Shown in pieces: positions 1 through 9,077 of a DNA stretch of 64,000 bases (the first letter of the stretch is position 1; the number at the start of each line of letters is the position of its first letter). Both the position numbers and the translations under genes were made by a program. The notes under the pieces were generated by a model. The model ran no database searches. It was not told the DNA's origin and saw only the letters and a list, made by a program, of their open reading frames with translations. This DNA comes from Pseudomonadota bacterium (GTDB lineage Bacteria > Pseudomonadota > Alphaproteobacteria > Rhizobiales > Hyphomicrobiaceae), in assembly GCA_023412805.1 (NCBI GenBank), contig JAEZRM010000008.1, positions 19,666-83,665 of the forward strand. Reading direction: 5' to 3'.

Positions 1-1132
1 CCCCGATGGCCAGCCCCAGGCGCGCGAGCGGCGTATTCGTCCGCCGTGGCCGCATACCGGCATTCGCGTGCAGCGCCGCCAGCAGTGCCGCGCCGAGCGG
101 GATGGCATAGACAAACGGTATGGCCGCGGGGCTCACGCCGATGAGGTTATTGACCGTCAGGCCGGCGACGCGCGCCACAGTTGCGAGGACGAAGGCCAGC
201 ACGAGAGCCTGGCCGCGACCTTGCCGGGTCGTCCGCGCCTGTCCGAGCATCGCCACCGCAATGAGCACGAATGTGAGCGGATAGAGCGGGCTCGACAGGC
301 GCTCGTGCAGCTCCTCGATGATCCCGTTGCGCGCGCGCGGGGTCTTGATGTCCTCGGGATCGGGATAGAGCAGCTCACCGATGTAGCGCTCGCGCGGGCG
401 CATGCCGCGCTGTTCCGCCCGCGCCTCGAAGTGCGCGAGATCGACGCCATAAGTCTCGAAGACGATGATCTGGGTCGGCTCTCCCGGTGCCGCGCGGCGC
501 AGAATGTGCCCGTTCTGCATGAGCATGAACGTCTCGCCACCCTGTTTCACTATCCGCGCACGGTCGGCGAGAAATGTCGTCGTCTGTTTGCCGTCGCGCG
601 CATCATTCACGACGAGGCCAAGCAGTTCGCCTGAATGCGCGCGATCGCGGACGTGGAAAGTGAGGCCGCGCTCTGGGCTGGTGAAGCGGCCGGGCTGAAT
701 CACCTGCGTGATCAGATCCGTGCGAACGGCGACGATGGCCTCGCGAAGCTCCCGGTTCGCCCAGGGCATGACGAGGAAATTGAAGAGGAGAACGACGAGA
801 CTGACGAGCACAGCGAGCAGCAGAAGCGGCCGCGCCGGCGCCCAAACCTTCGCACCGGCCGCCGTCATCACGATCAGCTCGCTGTCCGCACTCAGGCGAT
901 TGAGAAGCTGAATGGCAGCGATCAGCAGCGCGACGGGCGCGATGACGGTCATCAGGCCCGGCAGGCCGAGCAGCGTGATCTTGAGGAACGCCAGCGCGTC
1001 CTGGCCCTGCGCGGTCACGAGATTGAGCTGGCGGAGCGCGAGCGCGATCCACACGAGCGAAGTCAGCGAGAAGACGATCACCACCGTCGTCACCGCCGCC
1101 TGACGGAAGATGTAGCGTGAGAGCGTGCTCAT
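1..1132 (-). CDS. lptF: LPS export ABC transporter permease LptF (3' end cut by window)
   Basis: Reading the minus strand from the ATG at 1130-1132 gives an uninterrupted frame of 377 codons that runs off the window edge. It begins MSTLSRYIFRQAAVTTVVIV and has the YjgP/YjgQ layout: N-terminal membrane helices (about residues 12-35, 55-75, 100-122), a periplasmic beta-jellyroll stretch (about 140-265) and C-terminal helices from about 285. LptF and LptG form the inner-membrane permease that, with the ATPase LptB, extracts lipopolysaccharide and pushes it along the Lpt bridge. The N-terminal phrase about recruiting Leu/Asn helices and RQL-N-VT is more LptF-like than LptG-like, but this distinction is by recognition only. 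In this order lptG usually follows, which would lie outside the window. Probably only a dozen or so residues are missing. The 171 bases upstream would hold its promoter; no clear box is visible there. Confidence 0.88.
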   Translation of the reverse strand, partial: MSTLSRYIFRQAAVTTVVIVFSLTSLVWIALALRQLNLVTAQGQDALAFLKITLLGLPGLMTVIAPVALLIAAIQLLNRLSADSELIVMTAAGAKVWAPARPLLLLAVLVSLVVLLFNFLVMPWANRELREAIVAVRTDLITQVIQPGRFTSPERGLTFHVRDRAHSGELLGLVVNDARDGKQTTTFLADRARIVKQGGETFMLMQNGHILRRAAPGEPTQIIVFETYGVDLAHFEARAEQRGMRPRERYIGELLYPDPEDIKTPRARNGIIEELHERLSSPLYPLTFVLIAVAMLGQARTTRQGRGQALVLAFVLATVARVAGLTVNNLIGVSPAAIPFVYAIPLGAALLAALHANAGMRPRRTNTPLARLGLAIG

Positions 1133-1303
1133 GCCGGATCCGTCACAGGCTTCGGCGACCAGCAGTGGTCGCACCCCGACACGGCCAATCTGTCCCCCAT
1201 CGCTGCGGCCATCCCCGGAATCACTAACGAATCTACAGGCCGCTCGTTAAAAAAAGTTGCGCGAGCAAGGTGGCGGAAATTCGGCTGCCCATGGCTGGCT
1301 GCC

Positions 1304-2056
1304 TCAAGGTCGGTGCTTGAGGAATGCCATGACGCCGTCCTTGTAGCGTCGGTCGCCAACCGCCTTCATGTGATCCCGGCCCTCGATCACCAGCGCCTCT
1401 GCACCCGGAATGATCGCCGCAAGATCTTCCGCCGAGCCGCCTATCACATCCTCGCTGCCGACCGCGACCAGAACGGGACACGAGAGCGCCGCCAGAGCCT
1501 CGGACTGGATAGGATCGCGCGCGCCGCGGATACATGCAGCCAACGCCTTGAGATCGCTGCGTGTTTGCTCGGCGAAGGCGCGGAACGTGCGGGCCGTCTG
1601 GCTCGTCACGTCGTCGATCGTCGGCGCTTCGAGCGCGTGGGCGATCGGCCCCGTGCCGGCTATCGGACGCACCATATTGATGCCGAGCCCGCCGAAGATC
1701 GCAGACCGCACGCGCTCCGGATGCGCCATCGCGAGGAAAGCCGTGATGCGCGCGCCCATGGAGTAGCCCATGACGTCCGCACGCGCGATGCCGAGGTGAT
1801 CGATCAGTGCGCGTGCGTCCTCCGCCATGGCGGGCGCCGTATAGGCGGCCGGATCATAGAGTTTAGTGCTCTCGCCGTGCCCGCGATTGTCGATCGCGAT
1901 CACCCGGCGGCCGTCCGCGACAAGCGCCTTCACCCAGCCCGTATCGCCCCAATTCACCGTCCGATTGGACGCAAATCCGTGGATCAGCAGGATAGGCTCA
2001 CCCTCCCCCTCGTCCAAGTAGGCGATCTCGATCCCGTCGTGGTCGAATGTCGGCAT
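1304..2056 (-). CDS. alpha/beta fold hydrolase
   Basis: A 250-residue single-domain alpha/beta hydrolase. The oxyanion motif HGF is near residue 26, the nucleophile elbow GYSMG puts the Ser near residue 97, the acid is probably the Asp in VGSEDV, and the His is in GRDHM close to the C terminus. No signal peptide is seen, so it should be cytosolic. I chose the ATG at 2054-2056 (MPTFDHDG) because GGAAG lies six bases upstream; an earlier in-frame start would overlap the peptidase gene. It lies 19 bases after the M20 peptidase on the same strand, so the two are probably cotranscribed. The motifs point to an esterase, lipase or C-C hydrolase; the substrate cannot be told. Confidence 0.85.
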   Translation of the reverse strand: MPTFDHDGIEIAYLDEGEGEPILLIHGFASNRTVNWGDTGWVKALVADGRRVIAIDNRGHGESTKLYDPAAYTAPAMAEDARALIDHLGIARADVMGYSMGARITAFLAMAHPERVRSAIFGGLGINMVRPIAGTGPIAHALEAPTIDDVTSQTARTFRAFAEQTRSDLKALAACIRGARDPIQSEALAALSCPVLVAVGSEDVIGGSAEDLAAIIPGAEALVIEGRDHMKAVGDRRYKDGVMAFLKHRP

Positions 2057-2075
2057 GAAGCTTCCGGTATCCCGA

Positions 2076-3302
2076 TTATTGGCCGCGTTCAAATCCTGCC
2101 ACAGCGAGGATGGCGGCAAGACTGGCACTCATGCCGGCGACGCTGGACGTCTTTTCGACGTCGATCCATTCCGCCAGCGAATGCGCCCGGCCGCCGGTCC
2201 CGCCCGACCCGATCTTGATGGCGGGGATGCCGAGACTCATCGGGATGTTGGCGTCGGTCGATGACGCCTCATGCGCAGGCTCAAATCCGTGCGCCCGATA
2301 GGCGGCGGTCGCGTATTGCGCGATGTCCGCGTGTCGAGGCGTGCTCCCCGCCGGACGATCGCCGACCATCTTGATTTCCAGCGTGATTGCGCCCTCGTCC
2401 GTCGAGCGGGCAGCGTTTTCCTGCTCGACAGCCGCCATGAGGATCTCCCGGCAACGGGCATCCAGCTTCGCCAACTCACTCGCAGACTCCGACCGCAGAT
2501 CGATATCGATCCACGTTTCCTCTGGGATCGCATTGATGGAGGTGCCGCCTCCGACGATCGAGACGCAGTATGTGGTGGCCGGTTCGGCGGGGACTTCGAT
2601 GCGGCTGAGCGCGACGATGGCCTGCGCCATGGCATACATCGGATTGACGATGCCGAAGGCGCCGAAGCTATGCCCGCCAGGCCCCCTGAAACGCACGGAA
2701 TAGCGTTTCGAGCCGACGCCACCGACGACAATCGTGTCCATGTTGGGACTGTCGACGGTGAAGAATGCTTCGATCTTGTCGCGGTATCGGCCCTTCGTGA
2801 ACAAGTGGCGTACACCGCGCAGGTCGCCGCGGCCTTCCTCGCCGACGTCCCCTACGATGAGGATATCGTTGCGCGTACGAATCTTGGCGGTGTCCATCGC
2901 GCGAAGGAAGGCGAGTAGCACGGCAAGGCTGCGCGTATCGTCGCCGACCCCCGGTGCGTAGAGCTTGGTGCCTTCGCGCCGCACGGTCACGTCGGTGCCT
3001 TCGGGGAAGACCGTATCGAGATGCGCCGCGACGACGATCAGCGATCCATTGCCGATTCCCCGCCGCACGCCCATGACATTCCCGATCTCGTCCTGCTCGA
3101 CGTCATCGAGGCCATGCGCACGCAGCATGTCGAGGTAGGCGGCGGCGCGCACGTCTTCCTTGAATGGGGGAGATGGGATCTCGGTCAGCGTGATGATATC
3201 GGCGACGGTCCGCTCGTGCTCGGCGTCCAGTGTCTCGACAGCCCTTTTGAAGGCCGGGTCACGGAGGATTTCCGCGATTTCCTTGGTGTGATCGCGTTGC
3301 AT
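2076..3302 (-). CDS. M20 family metallopeptidase (PepT/dipeptidase-like)
   Basis: A 408-residue M20 (DapE/ArgE/CPG2/PepT superfamily) enzyme. The co-catalytic zinc site is visible: His94 and catalytic Asp96 in AAHLDTVF, bridging Asp121, the Glu155-Glu156 pair in VGEEG, Asp184 in FTVDSP and a C-terminal His in GGRAHSL. The insert lid domain (about residues 200-310) carries GGHSFGAFG. These enzymes cleave peptides or N-acyl amino acids in the cytosol. I prefer the ATG at 3300-3302 because GGAAGGAAG lies four bases upstream; a TTG six codons earlier has no ribosome site. The first gene of an apparent two-gene unit with the alpha/beta hydrolase. Whether it is a tripeptidase, a dipeptidase or a deacylase is not decided by the sequence. 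Confidence 0.87.
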   Translation of the reverse strand: MQRDHTKEIAEILRDPAFKRAVETLDAEHERTVADIITLTEIPSPPFKEDVRAAAYLDMLRAHGLDDVEQDEIGNVMGVRRGIGNGSLIVVAAHLDTVFPEGTDVTVRREGTKLYAPGVGDDTRSLAVLLAFLRAMDTAKIRTRNDILIVGDVGEEGRGDLRGVRHLFTKGRYRDKIEAFFTVDSPNMDTIVVGGVGSKRYSVRFRGPGGHSFGAFGIVNPMYAMAQAIVALSRIEVPAEPATTYCVSIVGGGTSINAIPEETWIDIDLRSESASELAKLDARCREILMAAVEQENAARSTDEGAITLEIKMVGDRPAGSTPRHADIAQYATAAYRAHGFEPAHEASSTDANIPMSLGIPAIKIGSGGTGGRAHSLAEWIDVEKTSSVAGMSASLAAILAVAGFERGQ

Positions 3303-3465
3303 AAGTCTTCCTTCCAGCAAACGAGCCAGCCCCCGCAGTGACGTTCGAGCTGCGACATCGCCCGCTTAAGGCTCCCCTACCATTTTGGTAAGTCAGCCGC
3401 TATGGTGCGCCGCACGTTTATCCGAAGCGGCCTACCGATGCCGCCCAGCCCCGAGGATCCTTCCG

Positions 3466-3717
3466 ATGGCCGCGAGCATCGTGCCGCATTTTGCCAATGA
3501 CCTCGGCGTCGAGAAAATCTACATCGGCGCCAAGGAGCTCCAGTGCATGGGTGCGCGGGCGCCCTATGATCACCCTCATGTTTATCTCGACATGGGGGCG
3601 GATTCCCAGATCCTCTGCCCCTATTGCTCGACGCTCTATGTGTATGACCCGCGGCTCGGCGCCGGCGAGTCGGAGCCTAAGGGCTGCCTCGTCGAGGCGG
3701 AGGTTGAGGGGGTTTGA
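3466..3717 (+). CDS. CHCC-type zinc-finger domain protein
   Basis: An 83-residue protein of the zf-CHCC family. The ligands are C in ELQCMG, H in DHPHVYLD, and C-x2-C in ILCPYCSTLY. The family includes the mitochondrial complex I accessory subunit NDUFS6, and short bacterial homologues are common in Alphaproteobacteria. I start at the ATG at 3466 (MAASIVPHF), which has GAGGA nine to ten bases upstream; the frame is open for 27 more codons upstream but that part is unlike the family. It ends nine bases before an FAD monooxygenase and is almost surely cotranscribed with it. The function of the bacterial protein is not established; a link to respiratory complex I is possible by homology. Confidence 0.82.
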   Translation: MAASIVPHFANDLGVEKIYIGAKELQCMGARAPYDHPHVYLDMGADSQILCPYCSTLYVYDPRLGAGESEPKGCLVEAEVEGV

Positions 3718-3726
3718 GCACCCCGC

Positions 3727-4908
3727 ATGGCACGAGATGAGCCCGTCCTGATCGCCGGCGGCGGCATCGCCGGCCTCGCAACCGCACTTGCTCTCGCCGG
3801 GCGCGGCATTCCTTCCCACGTTCTCGAGCAGCGTGAACGCTTCTCCGAAGCCGGCGCAGGCATTCAGATCGGTCCGAACGGTGTTCGCGCGCTGGAGGCG
3901 ATCGGCGTCGCCCCAGGCCTCGCCGCGCGCGTCAGCGCACCTGAGGAAATCACTGTTCATCAAGGCGCCACGGGGCGCATGCTCACGCGGATGCCGCTGG
4001 GGAACTGGATAGCCGAACGCCACGGCGCACCGTACTGGGTCGCCCATCGCCGGGATCTGCAGGAGGCGCTCCTCGCGAGCGCCAGCACGACGCCCGGCAT
4101 CACGATCACGACCAGTTTCGCTGTCACCGAGATCACGAAGGAGGCCGAACACGTCACCGCGCGCGCAGCCTCAGGCGAGATCGCACGCGGTCGGGTGCTG
4201 ATCGGCGCCGACGGCATTCGCTCGCGCGTGCGCGCAATGCTCGCACCCGAGGCTCAACTGCGCTTTTCCGGCAAAGCAGCTTCGCGGACCCTGCTTACCC
4301 CAGGAGATGCCGCGGCTCTGGGCAATACGGCTTCCATGGGCGTGTGGCTCGCGCCCGGCGCACACGTCGTCCACTATCCGGTGGCTGCCGGTGAGCAAAT
4401 TGCCGTTGTGGCGATCGTACCCGATGACCGCATGACCGATGACTGGGCCGCCTCGAACGATTGGGCGGCGCTCGAGCCCCATCTCGCCGGATTCGCGCCA
4501 GTCCTGCGCACCGTGCTCGCGCGAGCGCCGGAATGGCGGCGCTGGGCCCTCTTCGAGACCGACCCGCTGAAGCACCTTGCCAAGGGGCGGATCGCGCTTG
4601 CTGGCGATGCCGCACATCCCGTCTTCCCCTTTCTCGCCCAGGGTGGCGTCATGGCTCTCGAGGATGCACTCGTCCTCGCCAAGGAGCTCGCCGAGCGTCC
4701 GGATGATCCGGCCGGCGCACTCGAGGCCTACGAAACGGCCAGAAAAACGCGCGTCAATGCGATCGTTGCGACTTCACGTCAGAACGGTCGCATTTTTCAT
4801 CTCGGTGGGCCGGCGGCCCTCGCACGCAATCTGGCGATGGCCGCGGTGCCACCCGCACGTCTCATGGCCCGCTACGACTGGGTTTATGGCTGGCGACCGC
4901 CGATCTAG
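3727..4908 (+). CDS. FAD-dependent monooxygenase (salicylate/3-hydroxybenzoate hydroxylase type)
   Basis: A 393-residue class A flavoprotein monooxygenase. The Rossmann GxGxxG motif (AGGGIAGLATAL) is at residues 10-21, the second FAD/NADPH motif GADGIRSRVR is near 160, and the GD motif AGDAAHPVFPFLAQGG near 300. Such enzymes hydroxylate aromatic rings with NAD(P)H and O2. The G-x-H-P-F/Y-x-x-QG-x-x motif fits the salicylate and 3-hydroxybenzoate 6-hydroxylase branch, but ubiquinone-ring hydroxylases (UbiH/UbiL) share the same fold. The gene begins nine bases after the zinc-finger gene, with a GAGGGGG stretch overlapping the end of that gene as its ribosome site. No other aromatic-degradation gene is adjacent, so the substrate is open. 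Confidence 0.85.
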   Translation: MARDEPVLIAGGGIAGLATALALAGRGIPSHVLEQRERFSEAGAGIQIGPNGVRALEAIGVAPGLAARVSAPEEITVHQGATGRMLTRMPLGNWIAERHGAPYWVAHRRDLQEALLASASTTPGITITTSFAVTEITKEAEHVTARAASGEIARGRVLIGADGIRSRVRAMLAPEAQLRFSGKAASRTLLTPGDAAALGNTASMGVWLAPGAHVVHYPVAAGEQIAVVAIVPDDRMTDDWAASNDWAALEPHLAGFAPVLRTVLARAPEWRRWALFETDPLKHLAKGRIALAGDAAHPVFPFLAQGGVMALEDALVLAKELAERPDDPAGALEAYETARKTRVNAIVATSRQNGRIFHLGGPAALARNLAMAAVPPARLMARYDWVYGWRPPI

Positions 4909-5122
4909 CAGCGCATATCAGAACGGGCTCTTGCCGCCCGGCGATGCTCGACGGGATCATTCTTGCAGTCGAAGGTGCGCGCTGGGCCATCCGCGATCTC
5001 GCGGGCGATTGACCAGGAGGCTCCTCCTACCGCACCTTGCCGCATTGAAGCTCGTCGATCCCTGACGGATAGGTGCCGCCCGCGAACATGCCTAAGCAAA
5101 TCCGTCCAATGGAGCTCATTCA

Positions 5123-5653
5123 ATGCGCCTCGATGCCGTGCCGGCAGGCAAAAACCCGCCAGAGGACATCAACGTCATCATCGAAGTGCCGGTCGGCGGC
5201 GAGCCGATCAAGTACGAGATGGACAAGGCTTCGGGCACGCTGTTCGTCGATCGCTTTCTCTACACGCCCATGCGCTATCCGGGAAACTACGGCTTCGTCC
5301 CGCACACGCTCTCGGCCGACGGCGACCCGATCGACGTGCTCGTGTGCAATACGCGCGCGATCGTACCGGGTGCGGTGATCAACTGCCGGCCGGTCGGCGT
5401 TCTCGTCATGGAAGATGACGGCGGCGGCGACGAGAAGGTGATCGCCGTGCCCTCCGTCAAGCTGACACGGCGCTACGAGCGCGTCCGCAACTATACCGAT
5501 CTCCCCGACATCACCCTTCAGCAGATCCAGCACTTCTTCGAGCACTACAAGGATCTCGAGCCCGACAAGTGGGTGAAGATCCACCATTGGGGTGATGCCG
5601 ATGAGGCGAGACGCCTCATCAGCGAAGCCATGGAACGCGCGCAGGGCGGCTGA
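5123..5653 (+). CDS. ppa: inorganic pyrophosphatase
   Basis: A 176-residue family I soluble inorganic pyrophosphatase, which hydrolyses PPi to phosphate and so drives biosynthetic reactions. The signature DGDPIDVLV with its three metal-binding Asp residues is at about residues 66-74. The upstream motif KYEMDKASGTLFVDR and the GNYGFVPHT block are both intact. The length is typical of bacterial hexameric enzymes. GGAG lies eight bases before the ATG. It stands alone: 214 bases separate it from the monooxygenase and a convergent solute-binding protein gene ends 30 bases after it. The 5' gap holds a short AGGAG/CTCCT hairpin near 5013-5026 but no recognisable promoter. Confidence 0.96.
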   Translation: MRLDAVPAGKNPPEDINVIIEVPVGGEPIKYEMDKASGTLFVDRFLYTPMRYPGNYGFVPHTLSADGDPIDVLVCNTRAIVPGAVINCRPVGVLVMEDDGGGDEKVIAVPSVKLTRRYERVRNYTDLPDITLQQIQHFFEHYKDLEPDKWVKIHHWGDADEARRLISEAMERAQGG

Positions 5654-5683
5654 AATCCCCCGCCCCGCGCAGTATTTGCCGAG

Positions 5684-7282
5684 CTACTTGTCGAGCCAGA
5701 CGTTCTCGAAGCGCCAGTTGTTGTAGATCGAGTTCTGGTGCAGCACGTGGCCCTTCACATGCGGATGCCAGCAGGTGCCGGCAAAGCCGTGATAGATGAC
5801 CGGCCGCGCCGCATCCTTGATGAGGATATCCTCGATCTGCCACACGAGATCCTTGCGCTTCGCAATGTCGATCTCACGCGACTGCGCATCGATCAGGCGA
5901 TCGACGTCCTTGTTGCAGTACTTCGTGTAGTTGCGCTCCGAGCCACACGAGTATCCCTCGACCATGGTCACGTCCGGATCGTCGACGCCGGAACCCGTAA
6001 GATTGAGCACGACGGCATAGTCACCGCGCGTCACGCGGCCGTAGTAGAGCGTCGATTCGATGATCTCCAGCTCGGCGTCGAAATAGATCTGGTTGAGCTG
6101 ATCGACCAGCAGGACGGCCGGGTCCTTGAAAGCCTGGAAGTCGCGGGTGCCGACCTTGACCTTCAACTTCTTGTCCGGACCGTAGCCCAGTTCCTGCATG
6201 ATCTTGCGCGCTCTCTCGCGACGCTCGGCCGGTGTGCCCGCGTATTCGGCGAGCTTCGCGAGGCGTGCCTGCGGCATACCCCAATTGCCCTCCGGCTCGG
6301 CCATCATGGCCCCCGACACGCTGGCCTTGCCGGCCGTCACGATCTTCACCATCGCGTCACGGTCGAGGGCGAGCGTCATCGCCTCACGCAGCTTCGGATC
6401 GTCGAAGGGCGGCTTCTCGCGGTTCACGAGCAGGTTCGTGCTGACCCCCGACGGAACCAGTTCACAAGTCGCCTCTGGCGAGCGGGACTTCACATCGCCC
6501 ACGAGCGGTGCCGTGACATCGGCCACGAACGTGATGTCGAACTCGTTGGCCGAGAAGGCAAGGAGGCGCGTCGAGCGGTTACCGATGATGCGGATGTCGA
6601 TGCCGTCGAGATAAGGCCGCCCTTCTCGCCAGTATTCCTTGTTGCGCTCCATGCGGATGACGTTGTTCGCCTCGAACGACACGAACTTGAAGGGTCCGGT
6701 GCCGATCGGCTTCGTGCGCATATCGCGCACGGGAACGTGGCACGAATAAACCGGAGACAGGTTGGATGCGAGCAGGCTCAGGAAAGCGGCCTGAGGGCGT
6801 TCGAGCACGAATGTGAACTCGTGATCCCCTTTGATCTCGATATTTTTGAGCGCCTGCCACCACAGCTTGCGCGGATTCTTGCGGAATGCATCCTTGTCAT
6901 TGCCGAGTATGCGATCCCACGTGCATTTGACGTCGGCCGACGTGAAAGGCTTGCCGTCATGCCACTTCACGCCCTGGCGCAACTTCATCGTCAGCTGCGT
7001 ATTGGTCGCATCCCAGGCCCAGCTCTCTGCAAGCTCAGGCCGTATGATCTCAGGCCGATTGAGCGGCTCGGCCTGATCGAAGATGACGAGATTGTTGTAG
7101 ATCGGCGCGAAGGCGAACGCCGTGGCAATCGTCGCCTCCTCGATGATGGAAGCGCTGGGCGGGTTCGAGCTGTTGTAGGTTCTCAGAATGCCGCCCGACT
7201 TCTGAGCGAAGGCAACGGATGGCGCCAGCGCGCACGCTGCAATAACAAATGCAGCCGCACCGCGGTTCACGCGGTTGGTCAT
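5684..7282 (-). CDS. ABC transporter solute-binding protein, family 5 (first of tandem pair)
   Basis: A 532-residue periplasmic solute-binding protein of the oligopeptide/nickel (SBP_bac_5) family. A Sec signal peptide ends at APSVAFA before QKSGG. The domain shows the family phrases ELAESWAWD, LRQGVKWHDGKPFTSADV and TKPIGTGPFKF. Two adjacent ATG codons (7283-7285 and 7280-7282) follow GGGAGGAT; spacing favours the second, which I use. It is about 60 percent identical by eye to the protein coded just upstream, and the last 29 residues are nearly the same. No permease or ATPase gene is near, so its transporter must be elsewhere. A terminator-like hairpin lies between the two genes. Ligand unknown: peptides, opines and polyols are all bound by this family. 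Confidence 0.88.
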   Translation of the reverse strand: MTNRVNRGAAAFVIAACALAPSVAFAQKSGGILRTYNSSNPPSASIIEEATIATAFAFAPIYNNLVIFDQAEPLNRPEIIRPELAESWAWDATNTQLTMKLRQGVKWHDGKPFTSADVKCTWDRILGNDKDAFRKNPRKLWWQALKNIEIKGDHEFTFVLERPQAAFLSLLASNLSPVYSCHVPVRDMRTKPIGTGPFKFVSFEANNVIRMERNKEYWREGRPYLDGIDIRIIGNRSTRLLAFSANEFDITFVADVTAPLVGDVKSRSPEATCELVPSGVSTNLLVNREKPPFDDPKLREAMTLALDRDAMVKIVTAGKASVSGAMMAEPEGNWGMPQARLAKLAEYAGTPAERRERARKIMQELGYGPDKKLKVKVGTRDFQAFKDPAVLLVDQLNQIYFDAELEIIESTLYYGRVTRGDYAVVLNLTGSGVDDPDVTMVEGYSCGSERNYTKYCNKDVDRLIDAQSREIDIAKRKDLVWQIEDILIKDAARPVIYHGFAGTCWHPHVKGHVLHQNSIYNNWRFENVWLDK

Positions 7283-7413
7283 CATATCCTCCCAGATGCA
7301 GTTCTTGTTTCTGTCCGCGCCCGTTCGTTGACGGGCACGGAGGCAGTGTTTCACCCAATAGACGCCTCATCAAGGCGAATGCACCGCATCAAAGCCCTGA
7401 GCGGCCTGAAAAT

Positions 7414-7452
7414 GGTGAGGGCGGCAGGTGCAGTGCACCGGCCGCCCTCACC
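7414..7452 (-). terminator. hairpin between the tandem solute-binding protein genes
   Basis: A perfect 12-bp inverted repeat (GGTGAGGGCGGC at 7414-7425 with its complement at 7441-7452) contains a further GGTGC/GCACC stem in the loop. Read on the minus strand it follows the upstream solute-binding gene by 23 bases and is followed by ATTTTC. It looks like an intrinsic terminator or an mRNA 3' stabiliser that separates the two genes. The T-run is short, so some readthrough is likely. Confidence 0.6.
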
Positions 7453-7475
7453 GAAAAGACGATCAGGAATCGGGC

Positions 7476-9077
7476 TTACTTGTCGAGCCAGACATCCTCG
7501 AAGCGCCAGCTATTGTAGATCGAGTTCTGGTGCAGCACGTAGCCCTTCACGTGCGGATGCCAGCACGTCGCCGAGCGGTTCTGAAAGATGATCGGCCGCG
7601 CCACATCCTCGGCGAGGATCTTCTCGATCTGCCAGACCAGCTCCTTGCGCTTCGCCGGATCAAGCTCTGCCGACTGCGCATGAATAAGCTTGTCGACTTC
7701 CGGGTTGCTGTAGTTCGTGTAGTTGCGGCTGGAACCGCTGAGATAACCCTCGAACATCGTCACGTCGGGATCGTCGACGCCCGTGCCTGTCAGGTTCAGA
7801 GCAACCTGATAGTCACCGCGCGTGATGCGCCCGTAGTACAGCGACGTTTCGATGATCTCGAGCTCGGCCTCGAAGCCGATCTGGTTGAGATGATCGACGA
7901 GCAACACGGCCGGGTCCTTGTAGGACTGATAGTCGCGCGTACCGACCTTCACCTTGAGCTTGTTGTTCGGGCCATAGCCCAGCTCTTCCATGATCTTCAG
8001 TGCCTTTGCGCGGCGCTCCTCGATGGTGCCGGCATACGACGGCAGCTTCTTGAACTCCTCGACGGGCTTGCTCCACACGCCTGCCGGCGGCGGCAGCATG
8101 GCGCCACCGATCAGCGCTTCACCGCCCGAAACGATTTTCACCATCGCGTCGCGGTCGAGCGTGAGCATCATGGCTTCGCGCAGCTTCGGATTGTCGAACG
8201 GTGCCTTCTCGCGATTGACGAGCAGGTTCGCGCTCACGCCCGTTGCCGCGAACTCGCAGACGGCATTCGGCGAGCGCGATTGCACGTCCGGGAGCAGCGG
8301 CCGCGTGACATCCGACACGAACGTCATGTCGATTTCACCAGCAGCGAACGCCAGCAGACGCGTGCCGCGGCTGCCGATGATCTGGAACTCCAGCCCATCG
8401 AGATAAGGACGGCCCGGACGCCAGTAGTTCGGGTTCTTTTCGAGGCGCACGAACTTGTTCGCCTCGAAACTCACGACGCGGAACGGGCCCGTACCGATCG
8501 GCTTCGTGCGCTGGATGCGCGCGGGGACATGGCACGGATAGACCGGCGACATGCCGGACGCCATAAGCGTCAGCAGTGACGGCTGCGGACGATTGAGCTC
8601 GAAGGTGACTTCGTGATCGCCGTTGACCGTGATCTCCTTGATGTTGTCCCACCAGAGCTTGCGCGGGTTCTTGCGGAAGCCGCTTTTCTTGTCGGCTTCG
8701 CGCGTCCAATCCCAGGTGCACTTCACATCCTTGGAGGTGAACGGCTTGCCATCGTGCCACGTAACGCCCTGGCGCAGCTTCATGGTCAGCTTCGTGCGCG
8801 GCTCATCCCAGGTCCAGCTTTCCGCCAGCTCGGGGCGGATGACGTCCGGCTTGTTGATGGGCTCGGCCTGATCGAAAATGACGAGATTGTTGAAGACCGC
8901 CATGAACGGGTGCGTGGTCGCACTCGTTGCTTCCTCGAGGATCGACGCGCTCGGGGGATTGGATACCTCGTAGGATCGCAAAATTCCGCCGGACTTTTGG
9001 GCGAGCGTCGGGGAGGGTTGGAGAACCCACATCCCGGCAAGTGCCGCGATGAGGCTTAGAGACTTCGTAGCGTTCAA
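7476..9077 (-). CDS. ABC transporter solute-binding protein, family 5 (second of tandem pair)
   Basis: A 533-residue SBP_bac_5 protein with a Sec signal peptide (cleavage probably after PSPTLA, before QKSGG). It carries the same phrases as its neighbour: ELAESWTWD, LRQGVTWHDGKPFTSKDV, KPIGTGPFRV and a near-identical C terminus ending VWLDK. The start codon is TTG at 9075-9077: CTAGGAGG lies five bases before it, and the next in-frame ATG (residue 16) would destroy the signal peptide. As the first gene on the minus strand it would be driven from the 280-base region shared with the divergent DUF4440 gene. The pair is a recent-looking duplication with no permease nearby. Ligand unknown. Confidence 0.88.
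   Translation of the reverse strand: MNATKSLSLIAALAGMWVLQPSPTLAQKSGGILRSYEVSNPPSASILEEATSATTHPFMAVFNNLVIFDQAEPINKPDVIRPELAESWTWDEPRTKLTMKLRQGVTWHDGKPFTSKDVKCTWDWTREADKKSGFRKNPRKLWWDNIKEITVNGDHEVTFELNRPQPSLLTLMASGMSPVYPCHVPARIQRTKPIGTGPFRVVSFEANKFVRLEKNPNYWRPGRPYLDGLEFQIIGSRGTRLLAFAAGEIDMTFVSDVTRPLLPDVQSRSPNAVCEFAATGVSANLLVNREKAPFDNPKLREAMMLTLDRDAMVKIVSGGEALIGGAMLPPPAGVWSKPVEEFKKLPSYAGTIEERRAKALKIMEELGYGPNNKLKVKVGTRDYQSYKDPAVLLVDHLNQIGFEAELEIIETSLYYGRITRGDYQVALNLTGTGVDDPDVTMFEGYLSGSSRNYTNYSNPEVDKLIHAQSAELDPAKRKELVWQIEKILAEDVARPIIFQNRSATCWHPHVKGYVLHQNSIYNSWRFEDVWLDK

Noticed and set aside
1249..1255. Run of seven A (T on the minus strand) between the hydrolase and lptF as a terminator
   Set aside because: No stable stem lies next to it on either strand.
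5738..8579. Two long plus-strand open frames opposite the solute-binding genes
   Set aside because: Antisense shadows of the two paralogues; both come from the same complementary codon pattern and look alike for that reason.
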